64,000 nt of DNA from Branchiostoma lanceolatum (GCF_035083965.1 NC_089724.1:377001-441000); one strand, 5' to 3'. Counted from the stretch's first letter, positions 21,026 through 32,964 are shown. Made by a program: numbers and translations. Notes: generated by a model not told the origin, from the sequence alone.

Positions 21026-24000
21026 CTAGCAGGAGTTCAAATATGGAGTGCTGTCCAGGTACACGTGCATGGTAGTCAGGCCACTGCTCTTCGCTGCTTC
21101 GGACAGAAACTTGGGTGTCCCATTTTCCCCAAAAAAGCGCTGTTCAAAAGGATAAGATGCAGTTAGTTATGCATTGTAAACTAAACTACATCAATCCATG
21201 TCGATTTGGAATGCAATAATATGCTGTTTGATGTTGTACACGGCGTATCTAGCAAAGCAAGAGAGCGGCCTGTGCGCAGATTTGAGCTTCTCATGAATAA
21301 ACAAAGGCTCAAACAAACAAGTGTATGATTTAACCAACATTAATTGATTATACACAACATGAGTGATATGAGACACAACAAAGTGCTTACTATACACTGG
21401 ATGTCACATGTCAATACACTGAAGCAGTGGGCATTTTATAGATTCTGGGGAGAAAAGTGCTCAGGAAAGTAGTTCTAAATCTATTTTCCTTACAGCTTTG
21501 TACATAGCCACAACGAATGACTGAAAAGACAACAACTGCTGGCATCATTATAAACACTGGGAACATATGTCATTTCTTCCAACATTCAAAGGCCCTTGAA
21601 TTTGCTGGGTATACATTTAAAGCTTTCGAATGTGTGCAAAAAAGAAACATGCGTTCAGATGATAGGGGAAAACAGCATAAGTGCTGCTGCACTGATTTAC
21701 TCACCCCCAGAGCTTCTTTTGGTGGGTGTTCATAGCGATCGCTCTTCAAGTCCGCGTTTAGGACAAAGCCGAATCCATTCAGCTGCCCTTCATTGTAGAG
21801 GAGGAAGATTGGAGCGAAGTCTTCTTTCTTTGTTTTTTCGTTCACAACTCCAGCTCCACTCAACCAGTAATGCCGTCCTGTAGCATAAGGAACATTATAG
21901 TTAGGGCATGTGTTTCTATATTGTACCAGTCATCCTGTAGCATAAGGAACATTATAGTTAGGGCATGTGTTTCTATATTGTACCAGTAATGCTGTAACAT
22001 AAGGAACATTATAGTTAGGGCATGTGTTTCTATATTGTACCAGTCATCCTGTAGCATAAGGAACATTATAGTTAGGGCATGTGTTTCTATATTGTACCAG
22101 TAATGCTGTCCTATAACATAAGGAACATTATAGTTAGGGCATGTGTTTCTATATTGTACCAGTCATCCTGTAACATAAGGAACATTATAGTTAGGCATGT
22201 GTTTCTATATTGTACCAGTCATCCTGTAGCATAAGGAACATTATAGTTAGGGCATGTGTTTCTATATTGTACCAGTAATGCTGTCCTATAACATAAGGAA
22301 CATTATAGTTAGGGCATGTGTTTCTATATTGTACCAGTCATCCTGTAACATAAGGAACATTATAGTTAGGGCATGTGTTTCTATATTGTACCAGTAATGC
22401 TGTCCTATAACATAAGGAACATTATATTTAGGCATGTGTTTCTATATTGTACCAGTCATGCTGTCCTATAACATAAGGAACATTATAGTTAGGGCATGTG
22501 TTTCTATATTGTACCAGTCATCCTGTAGCATAAGGAACATTAAAGTTAGGGCATGTGTTTCTATATTGTACCAGTAATGCTGTAACATAAGGAACATTAT
22601 AGTTATTATAAAGGAAGAGCGACAGCGTCAGTGAAGAATCAGTAAATCTTACCCATGGTGAAGAAGCAGCCGCCCTTGGTCCATTCTTTGTTGATCATGA
22701 ACTCCATGTCAGACTCATCAAGGGGAACCTTCATATATACCTTATCCTGAGAGATTACAAGCGCATCGCCAGTTGCAAGCCTTTTACTTCTTCTGGCACC
22801 AGTGCAGACTGTCTCTGTAAAGATTACAACAATTATAGATGATTCAAAGTAACCATCAGAGGCATGAAAAAATTCTCTTTAAAGGCACCCAGAGCATTTT
22901 ATGAGGCTTGAAAACTGGAAATATTCTAGTTGCTGAAATCTTTATGAAATTGACATTTAATACCACTGTTAACCACATTTGCGTGCGGATTTCCTACCAA
23001 AAGTGCTCAAAAGCGGCACAAAAATAAGCTACATATTGCTCCTCTTTTAGTTTCACGCGCCTAATGTAAATAGACTGATACCATAGCCCCACCCACCTCA
23101 GTCAAAACGTAGTTGAATGCAAAATTAAAAGTTAACATAGAAATGCAAATATTTGACGGACATGCAGTCACTCTCTCATTGGTCGAACGGCTAATTGTGA
23201 TGGACAGTCAGTCTATCAGGGCCTGGATTTTCTATCAGTTCTCACCACACAACGACATCGTATCTTTGCTTCTTTAATGTCGATTTACAATGGTATAGTG
23301 TTATTGAAATTTATTATGTGTAGGAATGAATAGAAATTTTTTATTCAAGTTTCAAGCCGCATGAAATGCTCTGGATGCCTTTAATGGCCGCCATCTTAGT
23401 TGTAAAGCAAGTTGCTATCCTGACGAGAAATTAAACTGTTTTCCAACTCAAGAAAATTGAGTGCATAATCACGTGACCACAGCACTTGTGTTAGATAGCT
23501 GATAGTGCTGCGGTCCGGTACCGTGTACCGGTACTGTACCATAAAAATTGATTTGGTACAGGGCCAAAATACTGGATCATAAAGTACCAGTACTGTACCA
23601 ATATATTATGAATTTACACCAAGTACAGTATGTGCTTATTTTGTGACTGATCTCCTGACCTCATGCAACACCAAACGTGACCTTTTACGTAATCAGCCAG
23701 TTTGATTTCGCGTAATTTGTAGACGGACTGTTCAAATTTAATGTAGTCTTTATATGTATGTCTTCTATTATGTAACTTTAATAGCGTTAAGTGAAGCCGA
23801 CCTGCCGAATTAAACATAATATGTTGCCACTCCCTTCCTTAAGTTTAAATGTTACAGACAACCCTGCGCAGATAACCCCCAGGTGCACCCCCACCCCCAT
23901 AAATGTGAACCCCCACCACCTGTGCAGGTGCATCACCCCACCCCCATGCAGGTAAACCCCCACCCCCATGCAGGTGCACCCCCACCCCTCGTGCAGGTGC

Positions 24001-27000
24001 AGTCCCTCCATAGGTTAGATGGGATGAGACAAGAAAACATGCATCTGTCGTGAGAGTAACATTCAATGTGGTAAAGTCTGACAGTACTAGACTGAGTAAA
24101 GTAAAGGAAGGGAAGACTGGTACATACTAGGATCCTGGAAATACACAGTCATGGTGTAATACTCGTCTCCCTCATCCTGGAAATACTTTGCAGACTCGCC
24201 GGCAGGGAAATCAAGGCCCTTGGGAACCTGGAGTAATGGGTGATATGGAGTTGTCCACATCTTTCTTATAACACGTTGACAACTCCAGATTAAAGGCAAA
24301 AACATGGAATTGCACCATACTATGTACTAATCTGTGTGAATATGTCTAGGATTCACAAAAATAAAGGGAAATGAAATGATATTACTGAATACAGATTATA
24401 ACCTCCCAATCTAAACCTAGTTTATGACAATTCTCATTGAATGAGACCAATTATAAGATGTACCAGTCTTTCGTAATTGACATATTACCGGTAAGCATAT
24501 TATGTATAATCCTATCAGACAAAACACAACTTTGTATCGCATTGCTGCCCAGACTCACTTTTGTTGCGATTCCACCAATGTTGCCCTCTGCATTGAAGAC
24601 GAGGAGCACAGCTGGATCGCCGTTCAGGATGTACCTATTGCCATTGACCTGGCCTGCAGATGGAGACAAAGATAAGAATTATTATAAGTAAAAGTTTCGG
24701 CCAATAGCTGTTAACTGTGGGATAGAAATTATTATCTTCTAAAGATCTAACTACCATTAACATAAATCCGCCATTATAGATCCGCCACTTTAAAGAACAG
24801 TGTGTTTGAGAGATCTCTAGTGCAGCACCCCCAGGTATGCACAGTTTAGATATACAGGAGAGCATTATACTGGGGGACGTTGGGTTGTAAACCAGTTTGC
24901 ATTACATCTTTTCAGGGTTGCGGAATTATGTACCCTGGTCAAATTATGTTTCTGTTAGAGAGTTCGATTTTATTTTTTGAACTAAAGAATAATGATGTTA
25001 GACGGTATCTGAACAGATGCTGACATGTTCCCATGGCACAAGCGGTTAAACGCAACCCCACTGCTTAGCCACATGGATCATATTCTGTGGATCTGTGGGC
25101 CGGAGTTCAATCCTTGGGTCGTCCCCAGTTCGGACAATTGTTGTAAGGGATTGCATTCGTCATTTCGGATGGTGACATAAGGCCGGCTGTTCCGTGAATG
25201 AGGGAGATTCAGGCGTGAGCCTCAAAGGCCTCTGCACATTAAAGAACCAACACACTTATCGAGAAGAGTATTATATATAGGGGTGACCAGGTGTGCTTGG
25301 TTAAATATGGGAGCCGTAGCAAAGCTGCATAAGTGCACTTAGTCTAGCTAATAGTTAATGAAAAAGTGTCATGGTTTATCCTCGGCCTGAGGTTCGACCA
25401 CTTTACCAAGGGGTGGCACTCCCCGCAACAAAATTGCTCTTACACAGATACTAAAAAGAAGCAATAAATAATCTAAAATTTGTTTACCGCAGCTTTTCTC
25501 TAGCTTCCATCCTGCGGCATCAGCGGCATCCACCGTGCGAGGCAGGCTGCGAAAGCTGGTAAATGGGTTTTCCCCCCATGTCACTGAAAAAAAAGCACCA
25601 TGTGTCATGTGAGAAAGGTTGAAAGGTTGACAATGAATAAAGCTCCAGTTACACATAGCCAAACATGGCCTCCCAACCCTCCTCCAACCTATTCTCCAAT
25701 CAGAGGTTTCCATCAAGTGGGGTAGGACTCTCTCGTGAGAGCGAGGTAAAAAATCCCAGACAGTCCTACCCCACTTGACGGAAACCTCTGCTTGGAGAAT
25801 ACCTCCAACCAGGGTTGGTATTTTACTTGGTTCGGGAGCTAGGTTGGCTAGGTGTTTGCGGCGCCAGCCGATTATGTTTTGAAATTTTCGAAACATTCCT
25901 CTGTGGACGGGAGGTCTAGAATGGGTTTGCTGGTGGTTGGTAGTTAATAATATAAAGTCAGTAGTGGTCAGGGTGTGTTTGGGAACCAAATTTGAGTCAT
26001 AATCTAAAACTCAGGTCAGACTGCTCCCATTACTGCCAAGTTTTTATTTATCAATCTTCAGGGAGGTCCCTTCAGTTAACTGAGTAAATGATTTTGAAGG
26101 GAGCTCCTTACAAAATCTTAACAAATCAGGGTGCAGAACATTTAGGAATTTTCTTAACATTAACATAAATTGAATACAACAATCATGTACATTCACAATA
26201 ATATAACATGAAGAAGTAATCATCTATCATACCACTCAGGATAACTCAAAACAATAACAATTCGAAATCACAAAGTTCATGCGACTGTTTTTGAGGGGTT
26301 GGTTTGCTTGTGGTCGGGACGCATGTTCGGCTACGTGTAAACCGGGGTTTTAGCTTCACCTATTATTCAACATCTAGTGCATGAATGGAACAATCACCGT
26401 TTAAACATTGCTAATTGCAAGCCATAAAGTTAATCTTTGAAATGTAGTTCATCAATTGATAACAGTTACAGTGAACAAAATTACAACTAATTGGTCCCCA
26501 AACACATAGTATTACATTTTGTACTTTAAAGTCATGACTTCTTTTTTCACTGGGAATCTATGAAGGAGGGGAAGGGAGTTAGTGGTTAAAGCAGAAATGC
26601 AAAACACATATTGCTGTGTCATAACTTCATGGCAATACAGCTCACTGCAAAAACCTCCAAAATAAAACCACCGCAAACGTTTCAAGATTTACAGTATAGT
26701 GATACCCAACATCTTCAAGGTGAATAACAGCAACTTTTACAGTCACCTATAGAGCCAAAATTACTCTGATTTAAATGTGTTTGTGTGTGTGTCTAAATTA
26801 CTCAATATCAATTAGATGATGATATAAACTTTTACCTTTAAGATCGTCCCACGTCACGTCACCTGTAAAATTTATTTAAAAAATTCACATCACCGTTTTC
26901 TAATATTCATTCATGGCTCGAGCACAGGGCTCCTTCATGAGAGTGTCACAAATCATGATCAGAAGTGTCAAATTTTCCCTGCTAACAGTGTATGAACTTG

Positions 27001-27705
27001 GCAGGAAAATTTTGATATTTTGTATTGTGTGTGTATGTATGTATATGTATGTGTATGTATTTATGTGTGTGTGTGTATGTGAGTGTATATGATTGTGTGT
27101 GTATGTATGTGTGTGTGTGTGTGTGTATGTGAGTGTATATGATTGTGTGTGTATATGTATGTGTGTGTTTGTGTGTATATGTATGTGTGTGTTTGTGTGT
27201 GTATGTATGTGTGTGTTTGTGTGTGTATGTCTGTGTGACTGTGTAATTGTGAGTGTTTATGATTGTGTGTGCATGTATATGTGAGTGTATTATGTGTATA
27301 TGTGAGTGTATATGATTGTGTGTGTATTATAATGTGAGTCAGTGTATTATGTGTGTATGTGTGTGAAACATTGAAAGGGAGTAACATAAACTGCCGGCCC
27401 CGGGGTTCAATCCCCCAAGCTCTGGATCATAATAACCTCACGCACTCTAACCACTAGGCTTAAAGGTCGCGACCCCATAGGCTGAGCAGTTGGTGTGGTG
27501 CTATCACTGATGCATGTGTATGTGTGTGCGTGTGTTTGTGCTGTGTGTAGATAATGTGTATGTGTGTGACTGAGTGTGTGTTTGTGTGCCCTTCTTGCTT
27601 CAATAGAACAATTACTAAACATAAAGAACAGTGCTTACTGCCAAACAAAAAGCCTTCTGTGGCGACAGCACCAAAGATGAGCACGAACACGGCTGCCTTC
27701 ATCAT
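21026..27705 (-). CDS. Secreted 277-aa protein of unrecognised function
   Basis: Eight coding exons on the minus strand with fully consistent phases: 27705-27639, 26862-26836 (a 27-bp microexon), 25583-25488, 24653-24559, 24227-24128, 22814-22653, 21877-21705, 21139-21026 (TAG 21028-21026). The start MMKAAVFVLIFGAVATEG is a clear signal peptide, probably cut before FLFG. Two ATGs are adjacent; the first is used here. The mature protein has four cysteines (EKSC, TVCTGARR, GGCFFTM, YLNSC-stop), probably two disulfides. Conserved-looking blocks are WGENPFTSFRSLPRTVDAAD, NGNRYILNGDPAVLLVFNAE, GESAKYFQDEGDEYYTMTVY, LLYNEGQLNGFGFVLNADL and LTTMHVYLDSTPYLNSC. It looks like a family of uncharacterised secreted invertebrate proteins, but I cannot name a domain. 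The noncoding leader exon is at about 35388-35321. Confidence 0.88.
21862..22608 (-). repeat. ~57-62 bp minisatellite repeating the splice acceptor and exon edge (~12 copies)
   Basis: The real junction on the minus strand is CTTATGCTACAG then GACGGCATTACTGGT (exon from 21877). Intron units repeat TTATG(C/T)TACAGGATGACTGG or GGACAGCATTACTGGTACAA followed by AATATAGAAACACATGCCC. Using an upstream copy with GATGAC would give GGA TGA, a stop. Confidence 0.93.
22830..24120. other. Intron between two exons of the secreted-protein gene
   Basis: It holds a GTACCGGTAC-rich stretch at 23508-23605 and a C-rich minisatellite at 23872-24005 (CCCCATGCAGGTGCACCCCC type, ~28 bp period). No other feature was recognised. 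Confidence 0.6.
23508..23605. repeat. Palindromic GTACCGGTAC / GTACTGTACC stretch
   Basis: GGTACCGTGTACCGGTACTG and AAGTACCAGTACTGTACCAA flank a short spacer, in inverted relation. Similar text recurs at 42.04-42.14, 46.53-46.63 and 46.91-46.99 kb. Confidence 0.55.
25075..25345 (+). mobile_element. SINE fragment
   Basis: B-box-like GGAGTTCAATCC, then TAAAGAACCAACACACTTAT and CGAGAAGAGTATTATATATA, the same tail as the SINE at 18.03-18.33 kb but on the opposite strand. Confidence 0.55.
25690..25801. mobile_element. 112-bp MITE, TATTCTCC type, 9-bp target duplication
   Basis: Left TATTCTCCAATCAGAGG and right CCTCTGCTTGGAGAATA are inverted, with the arms continuing as a long stem (CAAGTGGGGTAGGACT / AGTCCTACCCCACTTG). 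It is flanked by the perfect 9-bp repeat CCTCCAACC (25681-25689, 25802-25810). Confidence 0.9.
25990..26835. other. Intron, nothing recognised
   Basis: AT-rich intron sequence of the secreted-protein gene upstream of the microexon. I see no gene, RNA or repeat family, apart from a short ACCACCGCAAACG piece near 26,670 like the MITE family at 28.6 kb. Confidence 0.4.
27025..27365 (+). repeat. (TG)n/(TATG)n microsatellite
   Basis: Interrupted GTGTGTATGTATGTG tracts. Short open frames on both strands are artefacts. Located in the first coding intron of the secreted-protein gene. Confidence 0.95.
27393..27478 (-). mobile_element. tRNA-like SINE head
   Basis: The minus strand reads AAGCCTAGTGGTTAGAGTG (A-box) and GGGGGATTGAACCCCGGGG (B-box region). 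It does not fold as an intact tRNA, so it is read as a SINE remnant. Confidence 0.5.
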
Positions 27706-28029
27706 GCTGACTGGTCCAGAATCTCTGTTGACTGCAAAAGCTGTGAAATAAAGATACCTTTTTGTGAGAATGTGCATGTCCCAAATCATTATAGAGATGT
27801 GTAATAAATACATCATTACTAATACAGGGGCAGTTTTAGTCACCAATACATTATAATAACTGAGATTGGGTCAAGAGAAAACCTTTAACTTCTGCCTGCT
27901 GCCTAACCCCACAAGCAGTACAAGTTTGGTGCCAAAAAGGTTGCTTAGCAGGCTGAAGGTTATGATGATAACCACCGCTGGTATCTCCACAACCTACATT
28001 AGATTATACATCATTGTTCAGCCAATCAG

Positions 28030-28328
28030 GGTTGTGCCCAGAGACATGTCCGAACTTGCGCCCCGACTTCGTGCCCTTGGGAAAGGCACTTAACACGACT
28101 TTCCTCACTTCACTCAGGTGTAAATGAGTACCTAACTCATCTAGGGTTAGGGACGTCCCTCGGATAGGACGTTAAATGGAGGTCCCGTGTTTGGGGAGAG
28201 CCACACCCCGCGCACGTTAAAGAACCCACCACACCTTTCGAAAAAGATTAGGGGCATGCCCCGGTGTGCGATGGTCTAAACCTCACAGTCTGGTCTGGGT
28301 TGACATCTTGAAAAGGTGATAGTCACCT
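28030..28328 (+). mobile_element. SINE body
   Basis: It contains GTGCCCTTGGGAAAGGCACT, AACACGACTTTCCTCACT, CGTTAAAGAACCCACCACAC and GGGGCATGCCCCGGTGT. The GGGAAAGGCACTTTACACGA part is shared with the SINE at 44.8-45.05 kb and the tail resembles the one at 18.1 kb. Confidence 0.6.
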
Positions 28329-28595
28329 GTTATGTCAAACCTTCCACAAAATGTGGTAAATCAAAATAAATAAATAAACAAACTCCTCGTTAGATAAAAC
28401 AAATTCAACATCATAAGCAAGTGAGCAACATGATATAGACTCACTCACACACTGGTTTATTGGATGAAATATCTGACTTCGCAGCCAGAAAGGCTGAATT
28501 GTGAATTTCAGTAAATCAATCTCATACATGACATACTGTCGCTAACAAGACCAGAAAGTGTCCAATCCTCCAAAAAAATTAAAAATTAATACTAA

Positions 28596-28796
28596 TATTG
28601 TAAATGCATTTAAGTTCGCGTGGTTTTAATTTCGCGCTAAGGGGAAAATGGAGTGTTTGCGGTGGTTTTAAGTTGGCGACAGTGCTAAATACAGTATTGG
28701 ACAAAAATGTTCGCGGTGGTTTTAAGTTTGTGGTGAAACGGTTGCCGTGTAAACCGCGAACGTAAAGCCAGTGCGACCATTTCTGCAGTTACAGTA
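28596..28796. mobile_element. MITE, GTTCGCGGTGGTTTTAAG family (copy 1 of 3)
   Basis: Inverted ends (TGTAAATGCATTTAAGTTCG and ATTTCTGCAGTTACAGTA) with GCGGTGGTTTTAAGTT internal blocks. Other copies lie at 36.3 and 52.25 kb. Confidence 0.82.
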
Positions 28797-29348
28797 ACCT
28801 CATGATACAAAGGAACACTAATAATTAGCCAGAAGCTTGGGACCATGAAACCAATTATTACGGTAATATTTGTACTTTCCCACCCTGCATGGTCCCAAAT
28901 TTTTGCTTTCCAGAGGATTGCAACAATAAATCTTAACAAGGATTCAGGTTTGAACCACAAACTCTCCTTTAGATAACACAACAATGCAGAAAGGCACTGC
29001 AAAACTGTACATGAATGAATGAATGAATGAATGAAAAGTTTATTTACGTGTCCCATGCGGGCTTATAAGACACCATAATGGGTAATATTAATTACATAAA
29101 CAAAAGATAAGACGTACAGAGGTGAAACATAATCGCAGAATATACATGAGGTGGAGGAAATGAATAAATAAATAACATACAAAAGGTGGATGAACATTGT
29201 AATGAACTTTGAACTTAAGTTGGGTAGTCATAAATGCAAACAAAATTGAATTTCACAAACAGAAACAAATGTACATACATGTTCAAATTAAAATAAGACA
29301 TAACAGAAAGCAGCACAGACAGTAGCATGATATGGTAGATTTCAGTTA

Positions 29349-30692
29349 CTATGAATATATGTGACTTCTTCGTTTTGCCCAGACTTTTTGAATGAAGTTT
29401 GCTATTTCAGTTACTCCCTCATTAAACATCCATTTAATTCTGACTTCGTCTCTTTCCCAGACTACCTCAGGAGCTAAGACAAACATTTTACGAAAAAGAC
29501 TTTCACGAAGATTGTCATAGAAGGGACAGTAGAAGAGAAAATGTGTCTCATTCTCTACTTCATTTAAATTGCACAAATCACAAATTCTGTTTTCCTCGGG
29601 AATTCCCTGGTAGCGTCCAGTTTCCATACAGATTGGTAGAATTCCTGAGCGCAGCTGTGCACATAATGATCTTTGGCGTTTAGGGAGGTACATAGTAACA
29701 TATCTTTCTGTACAGTAAGTATGTTTAAACAGAGTGTATGATCTTAGTTTGGGCTTCAGCCAAACTCTAGATGCCCAGTCTTCTTTGTACAAATCAAAGA
29801 GCTTATCTTTAATCTGCTTTATGTCACCTCTCAGTCTATTGAAAAAAATATGTTCTTGCTCAACTTTACAAAATATTTCTTGAACTTCTCTGCTCCAGGG
29901 GCCATGGTTTTGGAGATCCCATAAGAATACATGTTTTGTAAGTCGGTCATTAGGCATGTTAATTAATCTATTCCACAGGGCAATTACAGCCCCCTTCCTT
30001 CTTATTTCGCAGGGTATCCAACCCATGTCCCCTGTTGTAGCAAGGACAGGAGCAAATCTGTGCACTCCTAAAAAGTACCGGATTGCTCTATTTTGAACAA
30101 CTGAGCACTTATTCCATGTCTGAAATCCCCAAACGCCTGCAGCGTAGTCGAGGACTGGACAAACACAGGATTCATATAATTGTGTGTATGTGTGGTATCC
30201 TAAGTCTTTTAAAACCTTCACCTTACTCAGAACCCCACCTAAGGCTCTCCCAGCTGCCTCTGCAAGAACAGTGGTAGCTGTGGTAAACCACATGTGCTCG
30301 TCTAACAAAAGTCCTAAATATTTGTAAGAGCTCACCACATCAAGTTTCATATCTCCAAATCGGAATACATGAGAAGTCCTTTTTACCCTTTTTTTCCTGA
30401 AGTGCATTATCTGCGTCTTTCCCTGGTTAATCATGAGCCTCCACTTGGAACACCAATCAGCAACAATATTTAGCATTTTTTGCAGATCGCTTTCATTATC
30501 TGCTAAAATAATGATGTCATCTGCATCGAGCAGCAGGCTTAAAGTCTTATTACCAAATGGAACCCCCAGCCCTGATTCTTTAACTTTTTGAGCAAGATCA
30601 TTTACATACATGGCGAAAAGGGTTGGAGACAGTACATCACCTTGTTTCACTCCGGAAGGGGTAGGGAACCATTGTGTGCGAAACTCGTTCAC
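29349..30692 (-). pseudogene. LINE reverse transcriptase, catalytic and C-terminal part
   Basis: A 447-codon open segment begins at RT motif B (PSGVKQGDVLSPTLFAMYVN). Motif C reads LLLDADDIIIL, where the usual Y/F of (Y/F)ADD is D. Thumb text follows (VVSSYKYLGLLLDEH; CVCPVLDYAAGVWGF). The C-terminus has a CxxC-H-C zinc-knuckle-like motif (RICDLCNLNEVENETHFLFY). Motif A lies in the next segment upstream, separated by a frameshift near 30,695. Confidence 0.88.
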
Positions 30693-30702
30693 TTCTACAC
30701 AA

Positions 30703-31240
30703 TCATGCTACCGGGGATTTGTAAAGAGTCATTAGAGCCTGGAAGAACTTTCCATCAACACCATTCTGGAGTAATCTATAAGCTAGTAGGTCTCTATTAA
30801 CCCAATCAAAGGCTTTTTGGAAATCAATGAAACAAGCAAAAGTTGATTTTCCTTCTTCCATTCTGGCTCTGATCTCCGTGCATATTGTGTAAATGTGATC
30901 GATACAGGCCCTTAGCTTTACGAAAACCGTTCTGCTCATCTTCCAGTAAGTTTGAACACTCTAAATACTGGGTTAGTCTGTTATTGAGAACAGAGGAATA
31001 AAGCTTATACACGGTACTCATTAAACTTATTCCACGATAGTTTAGGGGAACATTAGGGTCTTTCTTTGACGATTTGGGGATTGGTTTGATTATAGATTTG
31101 TACCAAACAGAGGGAATAATACCACTTTCGAAACAAGTTTGAAAAAGAGTATGCAAAATATGCAGCATATCTTGTGCTTTTAACATTTCTTTTGTAATTT
31201 CATCTACCCCCATTGCTTTTCCTGTCTTGGCTGCCTCCAC
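30703..31240 (-). pseudogene. LINE reverse transcriptase, N-terminal segments
   Basis: Two overlapping frames cover it. 31240-30824 encodes GKAMGVDEITKEMLKAQ and NYRGISLMSTVYKLYSSVLN (RT blocks 1-2). 30939-30703 encodes ACFIDFQKAFDWVNRDLLAY (motif A). The switch of frame near 30,920 marks an indel. Confidence 0.85.
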
Positions 31241-31320
31241 AGCTTCAATAACTTCACTAAGTGTGATTTGGGCATTAAGGAATGCATTTGGGGAGTAAGA
31301 TTAATCATTCAACTCACTTT

Positions 31321-32071
31321 CTAGTTGATGTTTAAGAGCACAGATCTCATGAAAGAATTGACCATCAAATTTACCTTCAGCATTATTGCCGGCAAATAAG
31401 AACTGGTAAGATATGATTCCCATTTTCTAAGAACTCTATCCACATCTTGTAACAAATCTCCATCCTCATTTAACACTTTCAAGGGAATTTTAGTGTTTCT
31501 CTTTGGGCCCAGCTTGTTTATTTCGTTGGTACCTCCGTTTAAAGAAGCGAAGTCTCTTATCAAAGGCGTATTGCTTGTTCTTAAAGACATTTCTCAGCTC
31601 GCCTTTACATCTTCTGCTTCCCTTATATCTAACATATTACCGTTCGGCATCCCTCATGTTAACCCATAACGCATCTAGTTCTGAGTTCCAAAAAGGCTTT
31701 CCTGGACAGTGCAATTTCCTAGACCGCAGTGTATTTACATTCTTACAGTTCCCCTTTGCATCAAAATCATTGTAAATAACCTCACATAATGAATTATACC
31801 ACATATCAATGTCCTGCTGAGTCCTATTCACGTTTTGTAAACGATCAATAAGACTAACAATCGCTCTACGGCTTAGCTCAGAACGCAGAAAGTTATCTGT
31901 GACCTTTCTAGGTTTACCGCGAGACTTTGCCTTAGCCTGTGGTACAGATTGTAAGGGATCTTCAGACTGAATGTCCAAATAAAAACCTACCAGTAACAGA
32001 GAGTGATCAGGTAATCTACATCGATCACCAATTAGACCCATACATGAGGTACCACATGCAAATTGAATCAA
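31321..32071 (-). pseudogene. LINE inter-domain region, frame-broken
   Basis: Frames 32071-31637 and 31590-31321 encode the linker between endonuclease and RT (VNRTQQDIDMWYNSLCEVIY; VLNEDGDLLQDVDRVLRKWE). The breaks fall near 32,040, 31,615 and 31,290. Confidence 0.7.
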
Positions 32072-32820
32072 CCAAGTGAATTGGACTCAGCACATCAAAA
32101 TCAAAGTAATTATCAAGACAATCATGGGGCGTTATGATGTAGTCAACAACTGCCTTTCCTTTCGTTGATACAGAAGTAAAACTGTTTTTGGATGGTGAAA
32201 CTCTTCCATTTAACATACACATCTTCGAGTCTTTCATGAATTCGATTAAACTGGCGCCATGATTGTTAGCAGTAGTGTCAAGAATCTCCCGTTGCGGAAT
32301 TCCGTCCACTACTAAAATACAATCTTCCCGCCCGCCTGTTCGACTATTCAGATCCCCACATATGATAATGTTATCCACACCGTCCGGTACATACATCTGA
32401 GTCAACAGGTGGCTAAGGCATTCATTAGCGTCTCGTCCCCATGGAGACTGCTCCGGGGGCAAGTAACAAGAAAACACCACAAAGGTGTAATCAGAAATAC
32501 GATGTTCAAACTGTAGGCCCAAAATTCCATCCACATCCTTATCTAAGACCACAATTTTGAAACAGTCGAGCAGGTCATTTTTAACAAATATTCCCACACC
32601 ACCAGAGCCTTTGGGAGCTCTGTGGTGAACCTTTCTGTTTTGACCAAACCAAGTGTACCCATCCAGTTCGATGACATCGTTGCTTTTCAAATGAGTTTCG
32701 TTCAATGATATAATCTCTGGTGATACATAAAGCAACACCGTTTCTCTTAACTTACAGTTCAAATCAGTCCATCCGTTCACATTCCAGTGCACACGTTCCA
32801 GTGCACAAGGCGAATCTGTA
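32025..32820 (-). pseudogene. LINE AP-type endonuclease domain
   Basis: The frame shows the endonuclease/exonuclease/phosphatase order: WNVNGW; IISLNETHLKS (catalytic E); GSGGVGIFVKNDLL; IIICGDLNSRTGG (catalytic D and N); VVDYIITPHD. The frame runs on upstream to 32909 into an adjacent MITE, so the first ~30 residues are not LINE protein. Confidence 0.87.
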
Positions 32821-32892
32821 CATGTCAAACAAAGTGACCAAATCAGTCGACAAGCTAAACTTTGGCTTGGCAACATAAAGAAAACGGGACAA

Positions 32893-32964
32893 AATAGAAA
32901 GCCTGACAAAAACGCCTAAAAACATGTCAAAACAAGACAGAGCCGAACCTCTGCTTGGAGACTA
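32893..32964. mobile_element. Half of a TCTCCAAGCAGAG-type MITE
   Basis: GACAAAAACGCCTAAAAACA and CCTCTGCTTGGAGACTA match the right half of the element at 37.36-37.66 kb. The LINE begins where the left half should be. Confidence 0.72.

Larger units (their letters stand above)
29011..32900 (-). mobile_element. Nearly full-length LINE, decayed
   Basis: The minus strand carries an N-terminal endonuclease, then a reverse transcriptase, then a CCHC-like C-terminus, a ~300 bp 3'UTR with AATAAA and a terminal (ATTC)n array at 29012-29036. It lies in the same orientation as the host gene inside its long first intron. Several frame breaks show it is inactive. Confidence 0.9.
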
